Origin: CAVQYV01 sp963718295 [NCBI: uncultured Methylomirabilota bacterium]
Lineage (GTDB): Bacteria > Methylomirabilota > Methylomirabilia > CAVQYV01
DNA length: 64,000 nt
Direction: 5' to 3'
NCBI GenBank assembly: GCA_963718295.1
Contig: CAVQYV010000011.1
Coordinates: 124,001 to 188,000, forward strand
A program made the position numbers and the translations under genes. The first letter of the stretch is position 1; each line of letters opens with the position of its first letter. Below the pieces are notes generated by a model. It saw only the letters and a program-made list of their open reading frames with translations, made no database searches and was not told the origin of the DNA. Of this stretch, positions 44,305 through 53,566 are shown one piece after another.

Positions 44305-44920
44305 CCTCTACATCCCTCTTCATCGCTTCGATCCTGGCCATCACCTGATCAACCAAGCTCGCATGATCCTGCCTCTTGGATTCCCAAGGTCGGGAAAAGG
44401 ATTCGATGATCACAGGGGTACCAATATGCACGGTGACCTTATGTAGCCTTATTCGACCCGATCCTCGGGGCAGCACTTTTTCCGGTCCTTGGAGGAAAGC
44501 CGGGATCATCGGGGCGCCCGATTTCTGCCCGATAATGGCAATTCCGGGCTTTGCCTTCTGCAAACCCTTCCCGTCTCCTCTGGTTCCCTCGGGGAATAGC
44601 AGCAGGACCCTTCCTTTCTTCAGCAGGTCCAGAGTCCTCCTTATGGAAGAGGAGTTCACTCGATCGCGAGAAACAGGATAGGCCTGTAACTTCCCAAGAA
44701 ACCAGGAAATCAGGGGATTTCTAAAAATCTCCTCTTTAGCCATATAGTTGGCTTTTCGAGGCAAGGAAACTCCCAGGAAGATTGGATCCAGATAGCTTAC
44801 GTGATTCGAGGCCAATATGAGCGGGCCGGTCCGCGGAACATTCTCCCCCCCTACCACCCGGAGCCGGAAAAAAATCCTGCAGATCCACCTCAGCACGAAA
44901 TAGGATATATCATAGACCAC
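44174..44920 (-). CDS. plsC: 1-acyl-sn-glycerol-3-phosphate acyltransferase
   Basis: A 248-residue PlsC. Motif NHVSYLDP (H-x4-D) is followed by AKEEIFRNPLISWFLG, LLFPEGTRGDGKG and APMIPAFLQG. It adds the second acyl chain of phosphatidic acid. The start is GTG at 44920. The last ~45 residues are polar and overlap ispH in another frame; they go beyond the usual end of the family. A stop in the +1 frame just before the ispH start would give the expected length, so a late frameshift is possible. Confidence 0.9.
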   Translation of the reverse strand: MVYDISYFVLRWICRIFFRLRVVGGENVPRTGPLILASNHVSYLDPIFLGVSLPRKANYMAKEEIFRNPLISWFLGKLQAYPVSRDRVNSSSIRRTLDLLKKGRVLLLFPEGTRGDGKGLQKAKPGIAIIGQKSGAPMIPAFLQGPEKVLPRGSGRIRLHKVTVHIGTPVIIESFSRPWESKRQDHASLVDQVMARIEAMKRDVEDDGRTESGRESSSRGKRYSQRSKGNQDPGGGENRLLFRGSEGI

Positions 44921-45069
44921 GATTCTCTACCGGAACCGGGATCGCTGCCCGGATCGACACGCCATTTTAGAGCAGGGGTTACTGGGTGTCATATGGCTAT
45001 TTATACATGGAGTATTCGCTATTTGCAACAAATAAAACGGGTTCAAGGCCCTCCCGTAGAGGCATCCCT

Positions 45070-45780
45070 TTACAGTCTGTCCTTGATCTCCCTCAACATG
45101 AACTCCACCACCTCTTCCATATCCATGTGGGTGGAGTCTATTCGGATGCTGTCCACAGAGGGTTTAAGGGGCGACAGTTCCCTTTGGGTATCCCTTTCGT
45201 CACGGGCCTGGACGTCCCTCAGGGTTTCGGCGAAATCCAAATCCAGACCGATTCCCACGAGGTCATGATGTCTCCTCCGGGCACGTTCTTCCAGAGAACT
45301 CTCTAGGAAGAATTTGATATCTGCGTCGGGAAAGACCACGGTGCCAATATCTCGCCCCTCCATTATGACCCCGATCTCGCTCTCGATCCCCATTTGCCTC
45401 TGAAGAGCCACCAGCTTCTCTCTCACCCTTCTCAGGGTGGATATCCGGGAAGAGGCTTGACCGACACCTGGAGTGCGAATCTCTTCCGAGACATCCCTTT
45501 TGCAGATATATATCTTGATTCTTCCCTTCTCTTCTGCGAACTCGATCTTCGCCTCTTCGATCAGGCTTGATAGAGCATCCTCATCCTCCAATGCGATGTC
45601 CCGGCGAAGGGCTTCGTAGGCCACGGCCCGGTACATGGCCCCCGAGTCGACATATCGATATCCCAACCTCTGGGCCAGAATCCTTCCCACAGCGCTCTTG
45701 CCCGACCCAACTGGCCCGTCGATAGTGATGATCCATGGCCTTTTCCGGGAAATCCCGCCCGTCTTACCCCGCTCAGCCAT
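45070..45780 (-). CDS. cmk: Cytidylate kinase
   Basis: A 236-residue (d)CMP kinase. The P-loop is DGPVGSGKSAVGRILA, followed by DSGAMYRAVAYEAL, MEGRDIGTVVFPDA and RARRRHHDL. The ATG at 45780 has GGGAG 8 bp upstream; the open frame to 45873 would add 31 residues without family support. It starts the cmk-plsC-ispH-rpsA series, about 150 bp before plsC. Confidence 0.93.
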   Translation of the reverse strand: MAERGKTGGISRKRPWIITIDGPVGSGKSAVGRILAQRLGYRYVDSGAMYRAVAYEALRRDIALEDEDALSSLIEEAKIEFAEEKGRIKIYICKRDVSEEIRTPGVGQASSRISTLRRVREKLVALQRQMGIESEIGVIMEGRDIGTVVFPDADIKFFLESSLEERARRRHHDLVGIGLDLDFAETLRDVQARDERDTQRELSPLKPSVDSIRIDSTHMDMEEVVEFMLREIKDRL

Positions 45781-45933
45781 AACCCGTTCTCCCTGATTCC
45801 AAACTCCCTGACGCTCACCCTGATCCAATGCTGAGTTCTCTCTCCCCGTTTCCGAAGGAACCTGCCCCTTCACGGAGCCTGGAGACTCCCCCTTTTTAAT
45901 GGAGGTATTTATTATTAAATGATTAAGTCCACT

Positions 45934-47004
45934 CTAGTAATATATTCCCTTAGGATATGAGCCCAAAATCTTTAACATAGAACACTTGTCCCCCAAAAAG
46001 CGAATCACCTCTTCGGCAGGAGGATCCTCCACATGACCTTCAAAATCCACATAAAATATGTAGTCCCAAGCCTTTGTTTTGGAAGGTCTCGATTCAATGC
46101 TGGTCAGATTGATGTCCCTTTCCGCAAATGGCATCAGGATACTGTGTAATGCACCTACCCGGTCGCGGATCGAAAAAAGGATAGAAGTCTTATCACTCCC
46201 CGTTCTCCCCCTGGACTGCCTGCCGATCACCATGAAACGGGTATAATTCTGTGCGCAGTCCTCTATGCGAGATTGGACTCTCCTGAGGCCGTAGAGATCT
46301 GCTGCCAGGTCGGATGCAATTGCCGCAGCCTGAGGATCTTTTTGCGCCATCTCAGCGGCCGCTGTAGTGCTGAAGACCTCAATCAGTTCGGCACCCGCCA
46401 AATGGGCTTCCAACCACCTTCTCGATTGAGCCAGGGCCTGGGGGTGCGAATAGACCCTCTTGATGCCTTCAAGGGCTCCGGTAGTGGAGAGGAGATTATG
46501 GGACACCTCCAAGAAGACTTCTCCGCAGATCTTGAGATCCGATTCCACGAACATGTCAAGGGTGTGATTGACCATCCCCTCGGTGGAATTTTCCACCGGG
46601 ACCACTCCGAAGTCGGCATTGTCCTTTTCCACCTCAGAAAAGATATCGCCTATTCCCTTCAAGGGAAGGAAATGGGCAGAGCGGCCGAACTGCTTCATGG
46701 AGGCGAGGTGAGTAAAAGTTGCAGGAGGGCCGAGGTAGGCAATCCTCAAGGGCCTCTCCAAGGAGAGACATCCGGATAGGATCTCTCGATAGATGGAACG
46801 AACCACAGAATTGGGCAGGGGTCCTTGATTGAAGGAGGCCACTCTCTGGTAAATCTCCTCCTCCCGCTCAGGGGCATAGAAATCCATTTCTCGCCTTTCC
46901 TTCTCCTTTCCGACCTCCACCACAATCCGGGCTCTTTGATTCAGCAGATCAAGGATCTGAGCGTCCAAGTCGTCAATATTCTTCCGCAGATCAGATAATC
47001 TCAT
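45934..47004 (-). CDS. pheA: Bifunctional chorismate mutase/prephenate dehydratase
   Basis: About 356 residues. The first ~85 form the chorismate mutase (AroQ) domain: LRKNIDDLDAQILDLLNQRA. Next is the prephenate dehydratase domain (IAYLGPPATFTHLAS, FGVVPVENSTEG, NYTRFMVI), then an ACT domain with ESRPSK, where phenylalanine binds for feedback control. It makes phenylpyruvate. The chosen start is ATG 47004 (AGGG 9 bp upstream); GTG 47028 and ATG 47013 are possible. Confidence 0.93.
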   Translation of the reverse strand: MRLSDLRKNIDDLDAQILDLLNQRARIVVEVGKEKERREMDFYAPEREEEIYQRVASFNQGPLPNSVVRSIYREILSGCLSLERPLRIAYLGPPATFTHLASMKQFGRSAHFLPLKGIGDIFSEVEKDNADFGVVPVENSTEGMVNHTLDMFVESDLKICGEVFLEVSHNLLSTTGALEGIKRVYSHPQALAQSRRWLEAHLAGAELIEVFSTTAAAEMAQKDPQAAAIASDLAADLYGLRRVQSRIEDCAQNYTRFMVIGRQSRGRTGSDKTSILFSIRDRVGALHSILMPFAERDINLTSIESRPSKTKAWDYIFYVDFEGHVEDPPAEEVIRFLGDKCSMLKILGSYPKGIYY

Positions 47005-47110
47005 TTTTTCCATCCCTGAGTAAGGCACCCCGGTGAATTTTCCTGGGCGGTTCGCGATTATACCCCATTCTCAAAACGCGTAAACCCCATCTTAACTCCA
47101 TCCTCCGAAA

Positions 47111-47147
47111 ATTCAAGCGGGGCCCTGCAGCAAAGCCCCGCTTGAAT
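47111..47147 (-). terminator. Strong hairpin after the aldehyde oxidoreductase pseudogene
   Basis: ATTCAAGCGGGG (47111-47122) pairs perfectly with CCCCGCTTGAAT (47136-47147), a 12-bp stem with a 13-nt loop. It lies 45 bp past the relict stop of the catabolic operon, in the gap before pheA. On the minus strand it is followed by only a short T stretch, ATTTTCGG, so it could act as a terminator or a transcript stabiliser. Confidence 0.6.
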
Positions 47148-47192
47148 CTCAAAAGCCCAGATCTTCGGTCTGTCGCTCCTTATCGGTACGGG

Positions 47193-49045
47193 TCAGGCCA
47201 ACCCTAATTCCTTCAGTTTCTCAGGCCGAGGAATTCCCCACTCATTCCAGCCAGATACTCGTAGTAATCGGACAGGAGCCTGCCCAACGGTGGCAAGTGC
47301 ATCTCGGAATCCGTGAGCCCGGGACCCGTACCCTCTTATGGGTCAGGGATCCGCATGGGGAAGGGTATCATCCTTACGGCTGATGCCCCAACGGACGTTG
47401 ATCATGCGCTTCAGGTTCAGCAGCCTTTCTCCGGTCTTGAAGAAATTGGTCAAATCCATATCCTAGCCAGTGACCTGGTTAGACCATTTGAGGCAATGGC
47501 TGAGTTTCACCCCCGAAGGCAATGAACTTGCAAAGCTTGATGGCGTCGTACATCCCCATCATATGCTGGCACTTGGCAACGAATTCTGCCTTGCCGTCTA
47601 TTTCCCAGCGGCTGATCCGTCCGTCCGCCCCCACCTCGGGCATGGTGAGACCTCTTTCGAAACCCATGGTCCAAGCCGAGAGATGGCAGGCACCGCGGGC
47701 AGAGGTCGCGAATGCTAAGGCAGCTCCAAAGTAGGATCGGGGATCATGGGCTGGTAATTCCAACCCTTTGACGTGCATGGCGAACTCAGGGGCAGTTCCT
47801 CCGATCTCCTGGGCGGCCTTTCTTGTCCCATTCGCCAGGAGCTTTCCGATGCCCTCGCTCTTGCCCATTTTCTTCACCATCTCCACCAGGGCCTGATGAT
47901 TGCCCCAGGTCAATTCGACCCCATCCGTATCCTTCTGGGTGAGCAACCCGTTTTCGTAGCATTCCATGGCGAAGGCGATCGTCGCTCCCACGGAGATCGT
48001 ATCCAAGCCGTAGCGATTGCAGAGCTCGTTGGCCATGGCGACAGCCTCCAGGTTGTCCACCAAACACATGCCCCCTAAAGTTCCCATGGTTTCATATTCG
48101 GGTCCGGCCCCCTCCACTCCCGCGTAGGGACCCTTGTCCACCTTCACCTCCCGGCCACATCCGATCGGACACTGCCGGCAGTAGTACTTCTTAACCAGGA
48201 TGGACTCAGCCATGGCCGGCCCGCTGATCTTCTTGGCCCCCTCTTCCCAGCGGCCCAGCTTCCAGTTCTGAAGGGGGAAATTGCCCATGGCCTCATGGGT
48301 GATTACCCCCCCCGATGTTCCCAGCTGCCCAAAGGTCTTGGAGGACTCCAGGATGGTGGGCAATCAGCTCTTTTACCGAGGCCGACAAGTCATCGGGATG
48401 GGCCACGGGGGTCTTATTTGAGCCCTGAACGACGACAGCCTTCAGATTCTTGGAGCCCATTACCGCTCCCAGGCCGCATCGGCCAGCAATTCGCGCATCT
48501 TTTCCGTCATGTACGATACCGGCCAGAAGGGCCAACTTCTCACCAGCCGGACCAATCGCAGCCACAGTGGCATTCTTATGGGTTTCCGACAACAGGATAG
48601 GATCGATCTCGTAAGTGTCCTTGCCCCAGATATGAGAGGCGTCGCGGAATTCCACCCGCCCATCCTGCACCCAGAGATACGTGGGTTTCTGCGCCTTGCC
48701 GGTGATGACAATGCCGTCAAATCCAGCCTGCTTCAGTTTCGCTCCCCAGGTGCCGCCTGCGTCGGATTCCCCGAACACCCCGGTGAGAGGGGAACGGGAG
48801 ACTACTGCGTGGCGACCCGAGGTGGGAACTTGAGTATTGGCTGATGGTCCAGCCATGAAGATCAAGGGATTTTCCGGGCTAAAGGGATCGGTTTCGGAAT
48901 TGGTTTCATCATAGAGGATCTTGGCCCCCAATCCACTGCCTCCGACGAACTTACGGCACGTCTCTTCACTGAAGGTTTGCTCCTCGGTCTTGCTCCGCGA
49001 GAGATCCACCCTCAGCACCTTGCCCATGTAACCGCCTGCCATCAT
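47193..49045 (-). pseudogene. Aldehyde ferredoxin oxidoreductase, decayed
   Basis: The remains of one ~617-codon tungsten-type aldehyde:ferredoxin oxidoreductase, read through three frames. Intact start: ATG 49045 with AAAGGAGG. N-terminal part: KVLRVDLSRSK, GGSGLGAKILYDE, FMAGPSANTQVPTSGRH. Middle part: KKYYCRQCPIGCGREV (three cluster Cys), CNRYGLDTISVG and KLCKFIAFGG. C-terminal part: FFKTGERLLNLKRMINVR and WNEWGIPRPEKLKELGLA. Lesions: frameshift about 48345-48365; frameshift at the C5/G5 run 47510-47514; TAG at 47463-47465, where a Trp is usual (VTG-stop-DMD); frameshift about 47357; TAA at 47336-47338; frameshift about 47250. It cannot make a full protein as read. Confidence 0.88.
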
Positions 49046-49150
49046 CGTTCCTCCTTTAGAAGTTCTTAATCACATCCTCTTCATTGAATCCAGACCTGCC
49101 CCGTCGGATCTCCGATCGGGCCCCAATTGGAGTCTTGGGGAAAGTGACCT

Positions 49151-49426
49151 TTATCCGCCCGCAATGGGCACCATGATCTGAATGGTGGAGTCCGAGTCCA
49201 CAAGATCCTCCAGGCGTAACACCTTGTCCTGGAGCAGAATGACCATGTGGGTAGCTATCTTCTCTTCGTTGGCTCCCTCATCGGCATACTCCTTGAATCC
49301 GGGGTATCTCTCTGAGATAATCCTAATGATATCTTTCACCCGGGTCGGGGAATGAAGATCTAACTCCACTTCCTCTCTCCCCACCACTTTCCGATATGGG
49401 AAGGCCAGACGGACCTTCACAGGCAT
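49151..49426 (-). CDS. MoaD/ThiS-like sulfur-carrier protein
   Basis: A 91-residue ubiquitin-like protein ending PIAGG, the diglycine tail that accepts sulfur as thiocarboxylate in MoaD and ThiS. The N-terminal strands VKVRLAFPYRKVVG and the mid-part KDIIRIISERYPGFKE fit the family. Genes like this often adjoin tungsten aldehyde oxidoreductase genes and probably help make their pterin cofactor. Here the oxidoreductase 105 bp downstream is broken, but this frame is intact. Confidence 0.82.
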   Translation of the reverse strand: MPVKVRLAFPYRKVVGREEVELDLHSPTRVKDIIRIISERYPGFKEYADEGANEEKIATHMVILLQDKVLRLEDLVDSDSTIQIMVPIAGG

Positions 49427-49574
49427 CTTTTCCCCTCCCCAACAAAAAGGATCAAGCGTGATATTCTCCCTTCATTTGTTGGCTGGCGCGACCTCCAGCT
49501 TGCTTCACAGATCCAGCATACCCTCGGAGGCCGAAGGCCTCACACCCAGCCCCCTCTACTGGGCCAAATCGGTC

Positions 49575-50741
49575 TCAGTACGCCATCCGGCAGATCTCGA
49601 TCATGTCTTCCAGAACGGGTTTTCGAGGATTGACTGCAATGTTTCCGCTCTTCATAGACTCCTCGGAGATGCCCCTGATCCATTCCTCCTTGATCCCCAC
49701 TTCCTTCAGGCTCTTGGGGATGCCGACGTCTTGGGAGAGCTTCTTGACTGCCTTCACCGCCCGATGAGCGGCATCCATCGGAGACAGGCCCTGCACGCAT
49801 TCCCCAAAGGCCTTTGCCACCTGGATGAACTTGGGAATATTCCCCATGAGGTTGTACTCCATCACCGCAGGCAGCATCACGGCATTGGCGATCCCATGTG
49901 CCACGTTGCAGGGAGCACTTCCCAGGGGTATGGAGAAGGCATGTGCTAACCCCAGCCGGGTGCTGCTAAAGCCCATGGCCGCCAACAGGCTGCCCAGGAG
50001 CATCCAGTACCGTGCCTCCAGGTTATCGCCCTTGGCTACCGCGGGCCGCAGCCATTCGCCGATCAGCTCGATGGCCTTGAGGGTCAGGGCATCGGAGATG
50101 GGCTGGGTATTGAGATTGGTGAAAGACTCCAGCGCATGAGTCAGGGCATCCATGCCGGTTGAGGCGGTGATAGCCGGGGGAACGCTCAGGGTAAGCTCCG
50201 GATCGCAGATTGCCACCTTGGGGCAGAGGTAGGACGATCCAGCCACCGTTTTCTCATGCTTCTTATCATCGGTGATCACCGAGAATATGGTCACCTCACT
50301 GCCTGTCCCGGAGGTGGTGGGGAGGGCGATCACTGGCAGTCCCGGATTCTTGAATTTGTGCATCCCGATGTAATCCGCGAAATCGCCCGGATTGCCAGCC
50401 ATGACCGCCACGGCCTTGGCCGTATCCAGCGAGCTGCCCCCTCCCACTCCAAGGACCGCCTCGGCTTTGCTGTCCTTCATCAGCTTCACGGCCTCATTGA
50501 CCAGGCTGAGGCCGGAGTTGGGCACGACTTTATCATAAATCGTGGATCCAATGGCCGCATCCTTCAGGTTCTTCTCCAAATCGGCCAACAAGCCAGCCCC
50601 CACCACTCCCTGATCAGTGACGATCAGGACCCGGCTGGCCCCGAATTCCTTGACCTTCTCGGCGGTCTTGAAGCGGGCCCCGATGCCGAAGTGGATCGTG
50701 GTTGGAACCGGCAGGAAGGTGAAAATCTTGGTGATATCCAT
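49575..50741 (-). CDS. Iron-containing alcohol dehydrogenase
   Basis: A 388-residue group III (Fe-dependent) alcohol dehydrogenase. Motifs: GVGGGSSLDTAKAVAVMAG (NAD binding), LPTTSGTGSEVTIFSVI, MDALTHALESF and GLAHAFSIPLGSAPCNVAHG with the metal-binding His residues. It would interconvert an alcohol and an aldehyde. In this operon the aldehyde could feed the (now broken) aldehyde oxidoreductase. Confidence 0.9.
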   Translation of the reverse strand: MDITKIFTFLPVPTTIHFGIGARFKTAEKVKEFGASRVLIVTDQGVVGAGLLADLEKNLKDAAIGSTIYDKVVPNSGLSLVNEAVKLMKDSKAEAVLGVGGGSSLDTAKAVAVMAGNPGDFADYIGMHKFKNPGLPVIALPTTSGTGSEVTIFSVITDDKKHEKTVAGSSYLCPKVAICDPELTLSVPPAITASTGMDALTHALESFTNLNTQPISDALTLKAIELIGEWLRPAVAKGDNLEARYWMLLGSLLAAMGFSSTRLGLAHAFSIPLGSAPCNVAHGIANAVMLPAVMEYNLMGNIPKFIQVAKAFGECVQGLSPMDAAHRAVKAVKKLSQDVGIPKSLKEVGIKEEWIRGISEESMKSGNIAVNPRKPVLEDMIEICRMAY

Positions 50742-50837
50742 ACTCGAAGACTCCCTTCTCTTAAGGTGGATTTAGGCACCAAGCTGGGCTGGTCCGCCAT
50801 CTACGGAGGAGGTGGACCAGCGCAGCTTGACACAATC

Positions 50838-51137
50838 TTATCGTTTGACCCTTCGTTCCTTTGCTCGATAGGGCGAAAGGCCCCTATCGATCGTCCGGAT
50901 CGCCCGGTTGCACTTCCAGAAATTCCAGACCAGGAAGATACCGATTCCCAGGCACAAGAGGCCAAATAGGATCGCCATCGTGCTCGACCGGCGGAAGAGG
51001 ATGGCTGAGCTGACCAGGGAGAGGCACATCATCCACATCCACAGCCGCCGCTGATACCGATAGGCCTCTCGAATCTGGGCCAGCTCCTCGATCTTCTTTT
51101 GTTTCTCTGGATCTTTCGCCCGGTAAGTTGTGGGCAG
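50838..51137 (-). CDS. Small two-helix membrane protein, probable CTG start
   Basis: A 99-residue hypothetical protein. From 51137 it reads LPTTYRAKDPEKQKKIEELA, then a Tyr/Arg-rich helix (REAYRYQRRLWMW), two hydrophobic helices (MMCLSLVSSAILF; MAILFGLLCLGIGIFLVWNF) and a basic tail. The frame has no ATG, GTG or TTG before residue 34. A CTG at 51137 follows GGAGG with a 7-bp gap and an in-frame stop lies just upstream. An ATG at 51038 would cut off the polar part. It sits after the Nramp-like gene, so it may be an accessory subunit. I do not recognise the family. Confidence 0.55.
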   Translation of the reverse strand: MPTTYRAKDPEKQKKIEELAQIREAYRYQRRLWMWMMCLSLVSSAILFRRSSTMAILFGLLCLGIGIFLVWNFWKCNRAIRTIDRGLSPYRAKERRVKR

Positions 51138-51188
51138 ACCTCACCCTCCTTCAATCTTGCAAAACGGGGCTATATCGGACCCTTCCGA

Positions 51189-52754
51189 TCAGGATGCGGA
51201 CATTACCCCCTTCTTTCGGTAATAGCTATTGATGATCGCCGTGACGACCATGGAGAGGACAACCATGCCGGCCAGGAAGATATACCCCGTCCAGCCCCCA
51301 TGGAGCTTGTCCGCCCCGTAATCCCACCAGGCCTTGAGCCCCATGGTGGTCATGCCGATGCCGGCGATCACATTCAGGAAGACCAGGCCACCCCCCATCT
51401 GATAGGGCTTGGGCAGATATCTTCGATCGGTCCAGATCATGGCGAAGCACCAGAGGCCACAGGTCATGACCCCTCCGATGATCCCCGCCGGGGTGGGCAG
51501 ATCGATGAGTTTCACGTTGGGCAGAAGCCGGGTCATCCACATGAGGAACATGCCGACCACACCTACATAGAGGCAGACCCAGGGGCGGACCTGCTTGACG
51601 GTGATCTTTCGCAGTCCGGGGAAGACGGTACGCAGGCACTCGAAGGCGGTGCGGGTATAGACCTCATACGCCCCGTACACCGTTCCCGCGATCGCCAGGA
51701 AGACACCCAGATCATAAAGGGGCAGCAACCAGGCGTGAATCCGGGTGAGAAATTGGGCCTGATACTCCAGGAGCTTCAACCCGGAGGGAATCAGCTCTTC
51801 GGCATGGAGCAGGCGGGCGCCCCCGATCATGAATCCGGCGGCGAAGATGATCACCGAGGCAAAGGAGACAACCGAGTCGATGATGGGGGCCTTGGTCCAG
51901 GCCAGGGCCGTCTTCACATCCTCCTCCTCCTCGGAGAGGGGGATCCGATCTCCCTTTTCCACTAACTCGTGGATCCTCTGTTGGACCTCGGCCAGGTTAG
52001 GGAGTCCCAACATCCCCCAGTCCTTCTCCCTCAGCATCCCGATATATCCGATGTAATCGTAGGTCCCTCCGCCGATCGCCCCAATATAGACGGTCGCCTC
52101 CACCCAGGGAGGTCGAGCAGCCACCTCCGGGTATTTTTCAAAGATCCAGGGGGCGTAGTCGGGAATGCGGGGGATGAAGGTCCCGGAGAGGACTGCCCCC
52201 CAATCCGGCTTGAAGTAGACGGCAGCAAAGAGGATCGCCACCAGCATCACGGTGATGATCGCCAGCTGGATCTTTTCCAGGGCATTATATCCCCCCAGGA
52301 GGGTCAAGGTGACGAAGAAAACGATCCAGAAGGTCCCCCACCAGAGGTGATCCCCGAAATGGAACATCCACTTGCAGAGCGTTCCCAGGAGGGAGGGCAG
52401 GAAGGATAACCAGAAAGGAAAACACATGATGCTGAGGACCGCGATCAGGAAGGGGAACCACCCTCTGGGGCCGGGGAAATGGGCCCAACGGTCGATGGGA
52501 TGCTCGCCGGTGAGGGTCAGGTAGCGCATGGCGGTGTAGGCCTGGACCCACTTGAAGAAGCACCCCAAGGCGAAAGTCCACATGATGGCATAGCCGAAGA
52601 CGGCCCCGCCCCGAGCTGCAAAGAAGGTCTCGCCCGAGCCGATCGTCAGAGAGGCCATGATCGCACCCGGGCCAAAGAATTTGATCATGTCTCCTATCTT
52701 CCTGGATTGGATCGCATCGGACAACGGTGGAGCTTTGATCTTATCTTGAGCCAT
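51189..52754 (-). CDS. Nramp-like (SLC11-related) membrane transporter
   Basis: A 521-residue protein with about 11 transmembrane helices. The first one contains FFGPGAIMASLTIGSGETFF. Nramp metal transporters have DPGN at this position and MPH in helix 6; here they are TIGSGE (37-42) and an AIGGGTYDYIGYIG segment. Without the metal-binding Asp/Met residues it probably does not move Mn or Fe. The catabolic neighbours (SDR, RraA-like, alcohol dehydrogenase) suggest uptake of an organic substrate, but this is inference. Confidence 0.82.
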   Translation of the reverse strand: MAQDKIKAPPLSDAIQSRKIGDMIKFFGPGAIMASLTIGSGETFFAARGGAVFGYAIMWTFALGCFFKWVQAYTAMRYLTLTGEHPIDRWAHFPGPRGWFPFLIAVLSIMCFPFWLSFLPSLLGTLCKWMFHFGDHLWWGTFWIVFFVTLTLLGGYNALEKIQLAIITVMLVAILFAAVYFKPDWGAVLSGTFIPRIPDYAPWIFEKYPEVAARPPWVEATVYIGAIGGGTYDYIGYIGMLREKDWGMLGLPNLAEVQQRIHELVEKGDRIPLSEEEEDVKTALAWTKAPIIDSVVSFASVIIFAAGFMIGGARLLHAEELIPSGLKLLEYQAQFLTRIHAWLLPLYDLGVFLAIAGTVYGAYEVYTRTAFECLRTVFPGLRKITVKQVRPWVCLYVGVVGMFLMWMTRLLPNVKLIDLPTPAGIIGGVMTCGLWCFAMIWTDRRYLPKPYQMGGGLVFLNVIAGIGMTTMGLKAWWDYGADKLHGGWTGYIFLAGMVVLSMVVTAIINSYYRKKGVMSAS

Positions 52755-52876
52755 TTTGCACCTCCTTCAACCAAGCTATTTCGTCACGGGCGTCAATTGT
52801 GCTGATAGCAACTCCGTACTACCAACCTCCTTTCTTTTCTCCAAAGTCCTTCTCCACCCCTTCACAATCCTATGTT

Positions 52877-53548
52877 TTATCTCTCCATCACATCTTCCCG
52901 CTGCAGGAGTTTACCCAGACCCAGGATGTCATAGATCAACTCGCCTTTCCGGATCCTCTCCCGCATCTTCTGTTCCTTCTCCACAATCGCGCGCCCCTTC
53001 TCCAGAACCTCCTGGATGCGGGCCTTGGGGATCACTGCTACCCCATCCGTATCGCCCACGATCAGGTCGCCCGGGGCCACGGAAACCCCTCCACAGTGGA
53101 TCGGAATATTGATGGAACCAGGGGAGTCCTTGAGGGGGCCTACCGGGATGACCCCCTTGGCGAATACGGGAAATCCGAGCTCCCGAATGCCCTCGATGTC
53201 CCTTACCCCACCGTCCAGGACAATCCCCTCGATCCCCTTGGTCTTACACACCAGGCAGAGCAAATCCCCCAGGATCGCCATGTCGGGGTAACCCCCCGCG
53301 TCCACCACGATCACATCTCCCGGCTTTGCCACCTCCGTGGCCTTATGCAGCATCAGATTGTCCGCCGGATAAATTTTCACGGTAAGGGCAGGGCCCACCA
53401 TCTTGCACTGGTTCAAGATCGGCCTGATGGAGGCGGACATGGACCCGTAGCGGCCCATGGCGTCACAGATGTTGCCGGTGGCCAATTCCCGATATCCTTC
53501 CACGATCTCCTTCTTCGGACGTTCGATCTCTCTCACAATCACATACAT
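52877..53548 (-). CDS. RraA-like 4-hydroxy-4-methyl-2-oxoglutarate aldolase family protein
   Basis: A 223-residue member of the RraA/HMG aldolase/demethylmenaquinone-methyltransferase-like family. Key regions: NICDAMGRYGSM, ADNLMLHKATEVAKPGDVIV, DGGVRDIEGIRELGFPVFA and PGDLIVGDTDGVAVIP. Catabolic members cleave or decarboxylate 4-hydroxy-2-oxoacids or oxaloacetate; others only bind RNase E. The catabolic setting favours an aldolase or decarboxylase role. Confidence 0.83.
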   Translation of the reverse strand: MYVIVREIERPKKEIVEGYRELATGNICDAMGRYGSMSASIRPILNQCKMVGPALTVKIYPADNLMLHKATEVAKPGDVIVVDAGGYPDMAILGDLLCLVCKTKGIEGIVLDGGVRDIEGIRELGFPVFAKGVIPVGPLKDSPGSINIPIHCGGVSVAPGDLIVGDTDGVAVIPKARIQEVLEKGRAIVEKEQKMRERIRKGELIYDILGLGKLLQREDVMER

Positions 53549-53566
53549 GGATGACCTCTCCCTTTC

